DNA from: Piscicola geometra
Lineage: Eukaryota; Annelida; Clitellata; Hirudinida; Piscicolidae
Assembly (NCBI GenBank): GCA_943735955.1
Contig: OX030959.1
Coordinates: forward strand, 5,816,241 to 5,880,240
Direction: 5' to 3'
DNA length: 64,000 nucleotides
Below are positions 24,671 to 44,592 of this stretch, in pieces; the first letter of the stretch is position 1, and every line of letters starts with the position of its first letter. The notes below the pieces were generated by a model that saw nothing but the letters and a program-made list of their open reading frames with translations, ran no database searches and was not told the DNA's origin. Position numbers and translations under genes: made by a program.

Positions 24671-27055
24671 ACATACAGTGTCATACAGCCATAAACACAC
24701 ATACAAACAATGCGGCGTCACCACCCACACAGGGGCTTCAAAAACACATAGAATGGAAAAATATCTCTAACTGATTGCACATCAGAGGCTCTGTTCCCCC
24801 TCAAACCACTAAAAAGCCGAAAAAGTAGAAAGATAAAATATTTTTATTAAAAAAAGGTTTTTATCGCTTATAAATGGATAGAATATAAACCAATTATCTG
24901 ATCAAACAAACCACATTGTATAATAGACCTATGGGTTTAGCAGCTGGGTTTAGCATCATTTATTTAGTAAGTTCATTATAAAAGAGACTTTTTCTTTTTG
25001 ATCTAATATTATTTTTTAAACATTAAAATATTTTTGTATTGTAAAGGCTTTAATTTGTTTTCAAAATTTTGGAATAATAATTAGTTTATCAATGAATTTG
25101 TGGAAGAATCGATTCATTGAATTTTTACAATTGTACTTTCATTCAATGATATAATGTTTTAATATAGTTTTAGTTTTTAATAATCCTTTTTATTATAAAA
25201 TATTATAAATCAGACATTTTTAACAATTTGATGGCAAAGGTATAAACCGATTATTTTTTTATCACATTCAAACCAAACATTCTTATGAATGCAATTACAT
25301 TTTAAAAATAATAATTTAAATTTGATAAATAACATTTTTCAAATATAATTTTTAAAAGTCTAAATTCAGGCAAGCTCAGAATATAACTTTATATGAGTAA
25401 TTTGGTTCTAGAAAAATCAAATGAAAGTATCTTCAAAATTTGACAACGGGGTGTCATTTTTGAAGAAATACTGATTTTGGAACTAAAACTATTTGTTAAA
25501 AAACAAATAGATTATTCATTAAGATGAAGACGATGGTATTACAAAAGAAGAAAACACATTTTTAAAACTATTTCAATAAAAAAGATTCTCTAAAAAACTA
25601 TGGAAATAGTCTATGAATGCAACATAAATAGAAGCCATAAATTGTGTCTTTCAACGTTTGCATTGGTCTTTGTGTGATGGATAAAAAATCGAATGCCTTT
25701 GAATTGGTGACGTTGCTAATTATTGAGATTATTAATGAAACCAAGGAAGAAAAAATACAAAAGGAGGATTAAAAGAAAGGGGAAGAGTAGGAACTTTTTA
25801 TAGATAAAAGAAACTTAGTAGAAAAAACGAGAAAATAAAAAGCAGGGATAGTAGAAATAATAGTAGCCACTCATTAAATTACACATTAGCCTTGAATTCA
25901 CTTGATTTATTGAGAATTTGAACATAATTTAAAACTTTAAACTTCAGAACTCGATTCGATTGACCGAATTCAAGTGTTTAGGCAGATTATTGCTACAAAA
26001 AAATGACTGAATACGCCAGAATCCCCAAAAAAATTATTTAATTATACTTTTTTTATTGAATAAACTTTCAAAAGGTTTTCTTTACCTTCATCTAATGCAT
26101 CTTAAATTCTGAAACTTAAACGATTACGCTTTTCAGAAAAGACTGGGAATTAGAAAAGGTTTAAGAATTGGAATAAATTAGAAAATAGAACCCTTATTCG
26201 TTTAATTCTTATACGAAATGTTTAGTTTGAAAAAAATTCATAATAGATGACTGATTTATTTAACTCGATGAATTTAACCGTTTGAAAGTTTTGAACCCAA
26301 GAATATTTCAGGTATGAAAGCTACTTCAATAACAAATCTCTCTTCATGAATAACTTATTTCAAAATATATAATAAAGCAAAAAAAAGTGTTATTTAATTT
26401 TTATTTTCAAATATTTAAAAAATCTGAATCCTTGTATAAATATGCACTTTCGATTGCAGATTTTAAAATATTAAATCAATTGAAGCCTAATTTTATAAAT
26501 CCTATCCACTCTGAGATAACTTCAAAAAAAGATATATTTCTGATGATGTGGCTTTTAAATTCGATACTTCGCTTTCGGAGTGGGACGAGTTATCGGATAA
26601 TTCTATTCGAAATCCAATTTATTTTTCGGCTCTAAAATAAAATTTTAAGATTTATTTGACAAAATTTTTCAATTTATTTTAAACTTTAAAAACTGTCTTC
26701 TCCGGAAATTCTATAACATTTTTTTATTTTATGTATACATTAAACTATTTTACATTTTTTCTCATTTGTAAGCTGCCCACTTATCTTCAATCCAGTATAT
26801 TAAACACTTGTTCAAGACAAGTTCTTTTAGATTCTTTTATCTAATCCTTCTATTCATTTAATCCTTCTATTCATCGTGCATTTCCACTCATCTAATCGCT
26901 TCATTCATTCTTTCTCTTTTAAATTCTTCACTTGATCCTCTTCTTTCATATTCCTTTTTTTGACCGAAACGAAATGCCTCTTGAACACTCTTTACCAGTA
27001 AATAATTAATGTGACATTCTGTATCAAATTAAACGTCCCATAAATAAACACACAG

Positions 27056-32620
<5,565 letters not shown>

Positions 32621-32623
32621 GTT

Positions 32624-32800
32624 GAATGATGATGAGGATGATGATGATGACGATGATGACGACGATGATGATGATGATGGGAATGATGATGATGACGATG
32701 ACGATGATGATGACGATGATGATGATGATGATGATGATGATGACGATGATGATGATGATGATGACGATGATGATGAAACGATGAGGATGATGATGAGAGT
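32624..32800 (+). repeat. (GAT)n / (GAC)n microsatellite
   Basis: About 175 bp of GATGAT with GAC variants. In one frame it reads as poly-Asp, which is not taken as a gene. Confidence 0.92.
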
Positions 32801-33821
32801 GATGTTGATAGGAGGGATGGATGCTAAAGATGATGAGGTCGGCTAATTGTAATGGTGATAGACGTGATAAGGTAATAGTGATTATATGATGATGGGCATA
32901 ATCAGAAAGCCTGAGATAACGCAGAGTGTTTTAACAAAATTTAAATTTAAAAAAACTCAGTTGCGCATAAACTAAGAAAATGTTATTAATATTTTTATGG
33001 GCAAATATATTTAAATATAAATAATAAATTCTACTTTTTTACACAAAATCTATGTGGTTTATAGAAAGATCATGTTTTTTCGAATAAATTTCAATTTTTC
33101 CCTATAAGCAAGTTTTTAATCTTGTTAAAATTAAAATTGAAGCTAATCTTTCGATATAAAATTTTTTTTCCTTCTATCTTAACCCTCGAGTAGCCAATCA
33201 CGACCAACGTTTACACGGCCATGGGTCAAGCGCCTGTATCATTAATAACGGCATTTTATTGTTTTTATTTTTCATTTATATTTTTTTAAATAGAAATTTT
33301 TTTGTTTTTATTGTTAATGATTTCATTTTAATGGTTTAAGTATGTGTTTATTAGTAGTTTACTGTTATTTTATTTTATTTATTCAATTTTATTCGAGTTT
33401 CATTTCAACATTTGCAGCCTTTAAAAAAATATATTTTTTAATAAATATTTTCATTTTTTATTTTTTTCATTAATTGATTTTTTTCATATTTTCATCAAAC
33501 AAAGAAACTTATATTAACAATAACTGTGGAAATAGTGTTCGAAAAATTCATGTTATCTTCATTATTTTACATTTATCAACCTCAACATTCATTTTACAAT
33601 TTTGTATTGTAACAAATTCTAATCTTGCAAAAAACTATACTATTAATAAAAAATAATATTAATAGAAATATTAACAAAATTTTACATATATTATATTTAT
33701 TCCAATTGCACTAACGTTCTATGAGACAAATAAATCACTGCTTCTTTAAATTGGTGTTGATTAACCATTACAGGCTTTTCATTACTGGTTCTGGCACCAT
33801 CATTATTATCTGCATCTTCTT

Positions 33822-33843
33822 CCCCATCTTCATCATCACCATC

Positions 33844-33874
<31 letters not shown>

Positions 33875-33921
33875 AAATCTTCATCTTCATCATCATCAAA
33901 ATCTTCATCTTCATCATCATC
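33822..33921 (+). repeat. (ATC)n / TTCATC repeat just before the first traced DCC exon
   Basis: ATC triplets followed by an AATCTTCATCTTCATCATC unit present twice. The tract ends about 17 bp before the acceptor at 33938 and supplies the pyrimidine-rich side of that splice site. Confidence 0.85.
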
Positions 33922-33938
33922 AATCTTGGATTTCATAG

Positions 33939-36900
33939 AAGAACCTTCCAACGTGCAAGTGATGATAGGAGAAAGTGTGAGGTTGAACTGCTTAGTGAGG
34001 CTGGCTGAATATGACGACTACCACAACTACAACCACCACAACTTCTACAACAACCCGTTCGACTACCACAACAACGACTACCCCGTCAATCCTTACGCCG
34101 ACTACAACAACGACAACGACGAGGATGGTGTTGAGAACGAAGAAATTAGTTTTGAAGAAATCAACAACCGCCTAAATGCACAACACCTCAAAAGACATTC
34201 AATAAAACGACTAAAACAACAAGTTCAGTCTTCAGAGTCTTTGCTACAATATTCACAACAACACCTATCGCAACAACACAAAAAACGCTCAACATCAGAG
34301 CTTTTTAATTCAGATTTTAAAACCAAAAGTATCCGAAACAAACGACAATTGCATTCAAAACAACAACATCATCAACAACAACAACAACATCAGCAACAAC
34401 TCAAAGAAGCACGTTCATCGATCAAGATCTTTTGGTTGAAGGATGGAAGAAGGATTCGAGGAGACGTCCAGAGCAGAAGGTAGTGATAAATAAACCATTG
34501 AAGCTAAACTTTAAAGTTTAAAAGCATACTTGTAGTATTACATTTTCATATTATAATGAAATTGCCTATAAAATTTGTTATGATAACAATATTTATATCA
34601 AATCAACTTTCATGAAAAAAAAGGTTTTAATATTGCCAACCTTCAAAAGGTCTATAAACACATAATGTAAGGAGGCACTGAATAAATAATCACCAGTCCA
34701 TCTTGGGTTCACAAACGGGTTTAAGGTTCTCCATTAGGCATTTGATGGCTTCATTTGATATCTTCAGGCTTAGCACTCGTTCATTGAAGCTTCTCCAATA
34801 CATCTGAGTTAACGCTCTTTGAATAGAAAAAATAAAGAATTTAGTTTTATGGTGGGTGTAGTTTTAATTAATAGGCTAGAAAAATAGGAAAAAAACAACT
34901 AAACAAGTATAATAATTTTTTAAATTAAATTTTTTTTATTAATAACGGGCTGGTTTCAATCAGGCTTGATCTTCATTGACCTTATGGCCACTATGCGCTG
35001 AAACTTTTATTTCAAATAAAGAAGTTGAAGTATTTATTAAAAATATGCCATAATACAACATTTCAAATTAATTATATTTAATTAAGATATTTAATAGCTT
35101 TGAAGCAAAAATGTAATTAAATAGAAACTGGAGTTTCAATAACCATCGTTTGATGGTTCTGCAACATCAGATATAGTTTTTAAAATAAATTATTAATTTT
35201 ATCTCTTTTCTATAAAACGCATATCAGGGCATATAAAAATAATTTTCAATTCAAAAGCGGATCATTGAAAATATTTTTATCGACGTTTCTCAAGTGGGAG
35301 ATTAAATTGAGCAGCGTTGGATAAAATCCTGAACATGCAATAAATAAATACATGCATACATTTAGTTCTTTATTGAAACAACAATATTGACACTACTCAT
35401 GCTTTTATGGCCTTTAGAATGCATCATAAACTTCATGTCATACAATGCATTATAAGTTCACCATCTTTACGACGTATTGTAAGTAGCCATAAGTTTTACA
35501 ACGCCATCTAGTGCGGGTCGACAGAACTTGAAAATGCGATGAATCAGACATAATTTTGAGAGGACTGGAAAGTTTTATTGAGATTTTTCAAGTGCAAGTG
35601 CATTTTAGGCGTGAGATTATATCTTCGTTTTTCCAATTTCAAGTAATAAAGACTCAAAAAAGTTTAATAAAATAGAAGAAACAAGTGAGAACACAAAATA
35701 CAAATGAAGATTGCATTCAATCGCCTTCAGGAGATTTGTAACTTGAGACGTATAAATAGACGCGAATACTGGGCATAAATAAAAATAATTGTAAAAAAAT
35801 ATTTACACCAATCAAATGCCTACATGGTCAATTTAATAAAAGAATTTCCACAAAAACCTAAACAAAATGAAATATTAAATTAAAAATCCATTAGGTTGTG
35901 AAAAGAAATATAAAAATAGTTTATCTTTTACATATAAACTAGGATTCAAGAGTAGTTACGAATTGTTAGACTCCAGGTCAAAAAAACTCCGAGGTGCCAA
36001 CGTCTTTATGCACATATAATTGGGAGAGAGGCAAATAAATGGAAGTTTAAACGTATTCTGGGCTGATATAGATGGGTGACTGAATGAGCAGTGGACAGAT
36101 TAGGTCAGGAATGAAGAAAATGAGAGGGTTGAGATAGTTTTGAGATATATTTACAGTTTAGTTAAATATTGTATTAATCTAGATTAAAAACTCATGCTTT
36201 TTAAAGTTATAACCTAAAAGTATTTTGTTTTTCAAATATAAATTAATTTATTTCACACTTCATTGAAATATTTTATGTTTGTCTACTTCCAGTTATGAAA
36301 ATACATTATTAAAACAAATTATTAGGAAAAAAATAATAATTCTTATATATCCATTCAAATCCAGAGAGATTCTAGAGAATGGTACTCTTCTCATCAGAAA
36401 CTCAATTTCCATGAGAGATCAAGGTGTTTACCAGTGTGGAGCTCTATTGGTGCCAGATTTTACCCATGGAATGGATGGCGTTGGTGGTAATAGATATGAT
36501 AGCGATGGTGAAAGCAGCGATGCTGATAAGAACAGCGGTGATATTGCTAGTGACCGTACTGGTTTTGTGAACGAAAAAAATCAAAGTATTAACTCCTTTA
36601 GTAATAATGATGAGAAGGTTGCTTATGACGGTCATGGGGGAGAATTTAGAATCATCAGTAAGTTTGCCAGAGTTACAATTTACGGTTAGTTTTCATTTAT
36701 TGAACTAAAAATATAATTTTTCCATTTTCATTGTTGAAGCTATACATTTCTTAGAAACAGTAAAGGGATATTTAGTTTTGGAGACTAGTGAGTATATTGC
36801 TTTTTTAGAGATGTTAAACGTAGATTTAAAATTTTAAATCTCATTTAATTTGCAAAAAAAATTGTAATTATATACTAGATCTGAATAAAAAAACTTGAAT

Positions 36901-39900
36901 TTGAATTGTTAAAAGTATTTCTTAGTTCTAAGTGATTTTTAAGCCATGCAATGTAGTTATATCTTAATGTTAGATCTTGAAAAAGTAATGTTTGAATTTT
37001 TTTGAAAATTTTCTACATCAGACTTTGAAATTGAATTTTTAAACTAGATTTTTATTACATTATTTTTTTCTCTAGGTTTATAACTATTTCATAGAGTGAA
37101 AAAGATTATCAATTTTTTTCAGACTCAATGAAGATTTCCCAAGCACCCGAGGACCAAAAGCTCAAAGTCGGAGACGGGTTGATGTTGGCGTGTGAAGTTT
37201 ACTATGAAAGTGGGGATGATAGTGCTAGTAGTAGTATCAGTCGTAGTAGTAGTAGTAGTACAAGTGAAAGCAGCAGCAAAATCATTATTAGTTACAAGGC
37301 TCCAAAAGGTAAAAGACTAGAATACAAATGGTTTCACAATGGCAGTGAGATGAAGAGGGTGGTGAAAAAGAAAGAGGTAACCCCACAAGAATACAACGCC
37401 TTGTACGCCGAGATGTACGCTCAAATGTACCACAACAACTCCATGCAACCAACAAGCAACAGGTTCAACCCGTTTGTATCATCAAGCAACAACAATAGTA
37501 TCAACAACAACAGCAACGATCGATACAAAAAACGAAGCTTAAACCAAGAAAAACACAAAAAAAGAAAAACAAAATCTCGGAAGAAAATTAGAAAACATAA
37601 AAAAGAAAAAGATTTGAGAGGTACCTTGGCTTCTTCGCGATCTTTTCTCCATGACAACGGAGCCTTGGAGATTACGAGACTGCAGGAAACAGATGCTGGT
37701 GAATACAAATGCGTGGTCGATGGTTGGCTGGAGAGTGGGTCAGCCATCATCTCAGTAGCCAATGGTTCGTATTAAACTTCGCTGCCGTATATATTAATGA
37801 GTTCATATAGAAATCAAAATAAATAATATTTCCCCTTTCAGAACATTCTCATTTGATGGTATCACCACCTGACGTCATTTTCAAGCCAGCCACTCACGTT
37901 ACAGCATTTGAGGGCCAGCCTTTTGTGCTAAATATACTGGCAAATGGAAGAGACCGAAACGGCAACCTTCCCAGTGTTGATTGGTTGAAGGATGGAGTGC
38001 CTATAAAGTTTGAGTGAGTGCTGGTTGCATGATGGGTTCAGGGTTGAGCGAAATGATTCTTTTTTTTTTTTGAGATTTCTAGAATTAACATTTTAAATTC
38101 TTTTTTCAACATTAATCCAATGTTATAGATATTTTGTTGTTGAACTTATCGAAGTTTAATTCAAAAATTTATTTTCACAACTATTTAAAAAAACCAAAAG
38201 CTAGCAATATTTGTAAGACATTTTTTTGCAAAATGCTTCATGAAAATTGGTTATTGGCAAGTTTGGGAAATAGAAACCATCGAAATGTGTCATGGACCAT
38301 CCATAATCGACTTTTTTTCCCACAACTCACTAGAAGCATTCGTTATTTAAGCTACCCTGCCAATCACACAGACTAATGGTGCCTTAAAGAACAGCATATT
38401 TATGTTTTATGGCTTTTGCCTTCAAGTGTTTAGATTTATGGAAATCTATCACGTTGTAGTGAGATAAATTTTTTAAATATTACAAGGTTGTTCCCCAAGC
38501 TATAAATTTACAACTTTTAAACTTGATATAACAAAGCATTTTTTTCTTAAAATCATTTATTGACCCCCCTATAAACATCCCTACAAACATTTTACCATCT
38601 AAAAAATTAAATTTTTTTTTGAATGTGTGGTGAGTGCATGACTAGTCGTGTTCAACTACTCGAGTCTAATAGCCACAGTTTTTGAATTGATTTTCACACA
38701 CCCTAGTAGACCAAAATTATTGACAAAAAAGATAGAGCTGCCAATCTTAGCACCACACAACCACCCAAAAGCAACCGGATCTACAAAGTAGGATACCACA
38801 GCATCTACATCTCCAGCCTATCAGAGAACGATCAAGGACTCTACACCCTCCGATCCACCAATCAAGAAGACTCTGTGGACAGCCACGTGATTTTAAATAT
38901 CTTGGGTTTGTTATATTTTATAAGTTTTATAATAATTTTTATTCTTTTTCTAATACTTAAGGTATTTAAAATTTAAATACAACTACTAGTATTATCATTT
39001 TAAAGTAAACTATTATTATTATCATTTTAAAGTAAACTTTTATAAATAATATCATTTTGAATTGTCAGTCTTTCCGGAAATAGTTGACTTCTACCATGAC
39101 GTCATGAAGGTCGTAACAGAAACACATGACCTTGACCTGGTTTGCGTGGCAGACGCCAATCCTGCCCCTTCGGTGACCTGGTTCAAAAACGGCCAGCCAA
39201 TAGAAAGCGATGGATATGAAGATGATAAAAATGATGGAGTTGGTGATAAAGAGAAAGATGAAAATTATAATAATGATCAAGAAAAAGATAAAAGCAAAAG
39301 TCTTGGAGAGAGTGGTAGTGATGATACTGATGATGATAAGAAAGTTTTCGACGTTGACAACTACAGCTACATCGACAACAAGATAGTCAGCAACCTTAAA
39401 AAGTACGAACAAAACATCGGCGAAGGTGATAATGGCCTTCTTCAGACGGCTAAAAACAATAAAAACAACGAAAGATTCAGCAAGTCGAAAATGGGCGCGA
39501 TTAGCAAAAACAATAAATTATACAGAATAAACAAATACGATGATACCCTGAGTATATGGGGACTCGTGGAGGGCGATGGTGGTTATTACGAGTGTGTGGT
39601 CGATAACGCTGTTGGTGGAGTGAGGATGGCTGTCAAGGTGGTCGTGCTTCCCAATGGTAAAACATGAAAATTGTTTTTATTTAAATTTTGAGTTTATTAA
39701 TAATGCATAATAATTGTTGTTTAGAGTTTATTAATAATAATATTATTATTTTATCTTTATTTCTAATATTATTACTTTATTAAAAATAAAACTATTATGC
39801 TGTGTTAATTAATAATTAGTCTAATAAAAACATAAATTTATGATATTATGATGTATAAATTGGAAAAATTGTGATAATTCCATTGTTTTCGATGTTATTT

Positions 39901-42900
39901 TTAAACTTCTATTCCTTGTTTTCCGATCCGAATTTTGTGTGATGCATGGGCATGATGTATGTTGGTAATTATTGATGAATGTGTACTTGTATGTTTCAGT
40001 GATTATTTACCATGTAAACTTCTGCTTGATTAATTCGTTCCCGTCGCTTTTTGATGCCTTAAATTTGCATTGTAAGCGTAGCCGTCTGACTAGATAATCA
40101 TTAAAAAATAATGATTTATGATAAAATAACTCTTTTGAAAAAAAATATATAATTTATCAAAAAAAAACTAATTATTAATTAAAAAAATATAACATTCATC
40201 AATAAAACATTGATCCGACCCACATACAACACCATCACAGTTCTGATCATGGACCCCACTAACCCTCCACCCCCACCTCGTCAACTGACGATCCAGCAAT
40301 TGTCACCTACGTCTGTCTCGTTGTCATGGAAACCACCCCTTAATTACTTAGGGTCTTTTATTTCCGGCTTCACTTTGTTCTCGACCGATCTATTCAATAA
40401 CAGGTGGGTCATGCAGCGGCATTGTTTCTTTCCTGTTCTCTTGTCTTCTACGAGTATTTTTGGTTCTTTTCTACGTTTTTTTTCTTCTATTTTTTATATA
40501 TTCTCATATTTAAAAAATTTTCCATTCTATTTTTAAAGTTTTTTTCTTTTTTCTTCTATTTTTGCTGGTGCTTCACGTTACAAATGATGATAAAATTCCA
40601 ATGAAAATGTTTTTCCATGCAAAAAACAATTTTCAAGATGAATTCTGGACAGAATTTTGCATAGTAAACCATATTTTTATATTTGCAGTCTTTGAACAGG
40701 TTTTTAGTGGACGCGATAAATACGAATACATTGTGCACTCATGGTGGCATGCGTTTATTTATTCAGAATCTACAACTTTTCGTGTTTAATCTTGATTAGC
40801 TCGAATGGATGAATATGTGGATGGAACGGGTGGATGTGTGGATGGATTGACGGGATTTTGCTATGAATGAACTAGTATTAAATATTATCAATGTAATTTT
40901 CTTGAATACTTAATTTGAAGAAAAAAACATCAAAATTTATTAGAAAAAGTTTCGTTCGGTAACGTTGAGCTGAAATAAGGAAGGCATGTTAAAATTGTCA
41001 TTCTATATGGAAATTAGATGCTGTGGACTTTAAGCATAATCTGTCTGACTTTTCGTGCTATGCTTTTAGCATTTTATTTGTGAAGGATTTGCAAAAGTCA
41101 AGTTTTTGAAAAAATAATTTTCTAAACAATTTTTTTTTAAATTGACAAATCATAATAGCATGAAAAATGAAATAATTTTTTTTACAAATTGACAATTAAA
41201 AATGATTCTTTAGATGAACTTAGATGGATTTTGAAAAAATGAAATTTTTAAAGATTCAATAGTTTCATTCCTTTTATTGCTTAAAACCTTTAAAAAGAAA
41301 CAATAAAGATTTAAAAGTTTTATCTACATTTTTGCTCAATATTATACAATATTAACACTATAATTTTTCTATCAGACTCATATTTCTAATTTAATTTTAT
41401 TTTTTTTATTAAAAATGTTTTTTTTAAATATATTATGAATGTATGTTTTTCAAACTTTATTTGCAAAAAAGGATTGACGGTGCTTGATGAATTTGTGAAT
41501 GTTACGCAAATATTTGTGTAATTTTAGCTGGGGGGTTTGGATAATTGGATGCTTAACGAATAATTGTTTAACTAATTATTTAATTTAAAAATTATTTTCT
41601 GGAAATTACTTCAACCGACGATATCATGGCTGTCTAGTTAGTTAAAAGTTTAATTGCTTTCTTAAGTGGCTTCGTCCAAAGGTGCTTTCCTGGTTAAAGT
41701 TCGTTTGAAACTGATTTGAAGATTATTCAAGAAGGAACAATAAATTGGAAGAATAACAAATAAATAAAATTGAAGTTTTTTTGGTCTCAGATCATTAGTT
41801 CGTAAAATCTTAATTCTTTTTTATTAAATTAAAATTGCATTTCACGTCTTTTTGTAGGTGTTTTCCATTCGTGTATGTTTGGATTTTGTCTGAATGTCTG
41901 TTGTCCTTCGCTATTGTCTCTGCATCACCGCTGTTTGTCACTTTAAAACAATTTATACATTTTTTTTATTTTAATCTAAAAGGATTCAATAGAATTGCAA
42001 AAAAAAGAATTTTAAAAACGAAATATGATGCGCATCTTTTTAATTCCATTGTTCAACACTCTGACTTGATCTCTCAAAGGTCTAGTCGGGATTAAGTGCT
42101 GTTTCGTGAGGCGTTACACACGCTTGTGTCAATCGTCTCAAATCTTGTAAATGCACGTCTGTTTGTGTGTGTAAGTATGAGCCTCGAGAAATTAGTTTTG
42201 AGAATTTAAAATTGAATTTATTTTATAGATTTAATTCAAAATAGGAAATATTGGAAAAAACTCGATATCATCGATTTTTGGAACGTTTTGCAAAACATAT
42301 CCACTCTTAAAGATTCTTATAGAGTTTGGAAGAAGAAGTGCTGCGTGCAAGAGTGGAGAGTTTGCAGTGGCTTTATGGGTGCTTCGGAGTTGATGGCTGT
42401 AACAAATGCTCCTTCTCATTACCATGACATGACTGTAAAGATGAGAAGGATGATGATGATGGCAAAAAATGTTGTTAATAATGAGGTTATCAACAAACAA
42501 AGATACATGTAGAATTTTTAAATACTACTTAGACAACAAACAATGTTAACACACTCATTAGAATGGTGTTCCGAATTCTTTGTGTTTCTATTCTCATTTC
42601 AATGAAGAGTTTCTGCAAGAGATTGATGCTAGCATAACTTTTAATGATCTCTTTGTTACTCAGAGTTCATTTCTTCTTTATTAAGTTATTAGCACGCGTT
42701 TAAAAGCTTTCGGTAATACCTTCAATCATAACAAAAGGTCTGATAACTTTATGCTTTTGTAACTGTTTATTTTGATTCTTCTGATACTATTTGTTCCAAA
42801 AAAAATTTTTTACAACTATAACAAAAACTAAAGTTATCCATCTTGACTAAAACTGAGAATAATTAAATTTGCAAACATTCGTCATCTCCTTTCATTGAAA

Positions 42901-44522
42901 TTAGTTTATCGAAGCCTTTCTGTCACATCTTCTCATCTTTCAACCATGATATATGCGTCTTATTTATCTAATCATCTATCAAATATTTTCAACGAACTTT
43001 TTAAACAATATATTCACACATTCATCCCCCCCACAACCTTCCTCCCCACAGAACCAGAACAATTAACATTACGAATAACCTGGAAAAAGGTCAGGTCACT
43101 ATAAATAACCTCCAATCAGATGGCCCTTACCAGTTCAAAATCGCCAGTTTCAACATGATTGGATACGGCCCCATGTCGGATGGTGTAATAGCCAAAAGCC
43201 CCGTTGGAGGTGAGTGGGTGTATTTTTTAATTTATTCAATATTCTATAGAGGTAGTTCTTTCGTTTTAAGTGCAAATAAAATTTTTTTTAAATTATTTCA
43301 ATTTGTTAAACAATAAAAATATTTATAAAAAATGTATAGTATAAAAACGTGTTGGTTTTTACATCTTGAGCAATTGTTTAAACAACTTGCTTGATTTTTT
43401 TCACAAAGCAACTCGGTGATGAATGAGAAACTGGATGGCTCCTTCACTTGAGGAATTGCTTTATACATTTTTAAGTATTCCATTTATAAAGTCATTTATA
43501 AAAATACTTTTACTCTATTTTTTCTGGAGTCTGGGGCATGTGGCTAACTACATTGTGGGCTACCGATATTTTTGTATTAAAAACTATATTTTACAAAAAA
43601 ACGCAATATATTAAGCGACTTGGTTTTCCAAAAAACTTTTTATAAAATAAACTATTCACGCTTTGTTGAATTTATTAGCAAAATTATCTCGTCATTATAA
43701 TCCCTAATTCGATTCAAGAATGAATATGTGGGCTGTACAAATTAAATACAAAAAATAGAATTTCTTGAAAGTTGTCTCTAGACGCACTCTTTTATTTACG
43801 ATCTATTTGAGAAAACTTTTTCTATAGCTTTTTTCCATTTTCAACCTTTATTCAATAAAAAAATTATACAATAAAGCGATAAAAATTGGAATAGAACATA
43901 TATATTTAAGAAAAAAAAGTTTCAAAAGTTGTTTTAAATTAAATTAGATGTACGAGCGACAGAAATAAGAGGTTCTCCTGCTCATATTTCATTCAAATTG
44001 TTGATTTGTTCTCTTTTCAACGGATACAAATGTATCGAAAAACTTTGAATCAAAAGTGTAATCAATTCAAATAAACTTTTTATTGTTTTTGCTTGTGAAA
44101 CTACACTATACATATTATTGTTCATGAATTCTAGGAGATGAAAGAATGTATTGAAAAATCTTCAAATAGAAAGATGAATGAATTGAAGAATACATGGATG
44201 AATGAATGAATAGATAGATGGATGGATGAATAAATGAATAGATAGATGGATGGATGGATACATCTACTTGCAGGGATGCAGGAACACAACGTCGCTTTGA
44301 ATCTGGAATGTCTTTCTTCTTCCCCAAGCAGCATCCATCTTTCCTGGAATGATATATACAACCACGCAATGAACAATCTCACAAACAACCACAAAACCAA
44401 GAAGAACGATAATAAAAATAAAGATTTCAAATACAAAGTGAGATTTAAATTTATTTTAACTTGTTGTATTTCACTTTAAATAACTATCACAATCATCATA
44501 ACTACTATCAGTTTCATTATTC

Positions 44523-44592
<70 letters not shown>

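Noticed and set aside
32622..32846. Poly-Asp ORF
   Set aside because: Direct reading of a GAT/GAC microsatellite.
33180..33240. Possible tRNA-like GC-richer patch
   Set aside because: No acceptor stem or T-loop (GGTTCRA) that pairs properly could be found by eye.
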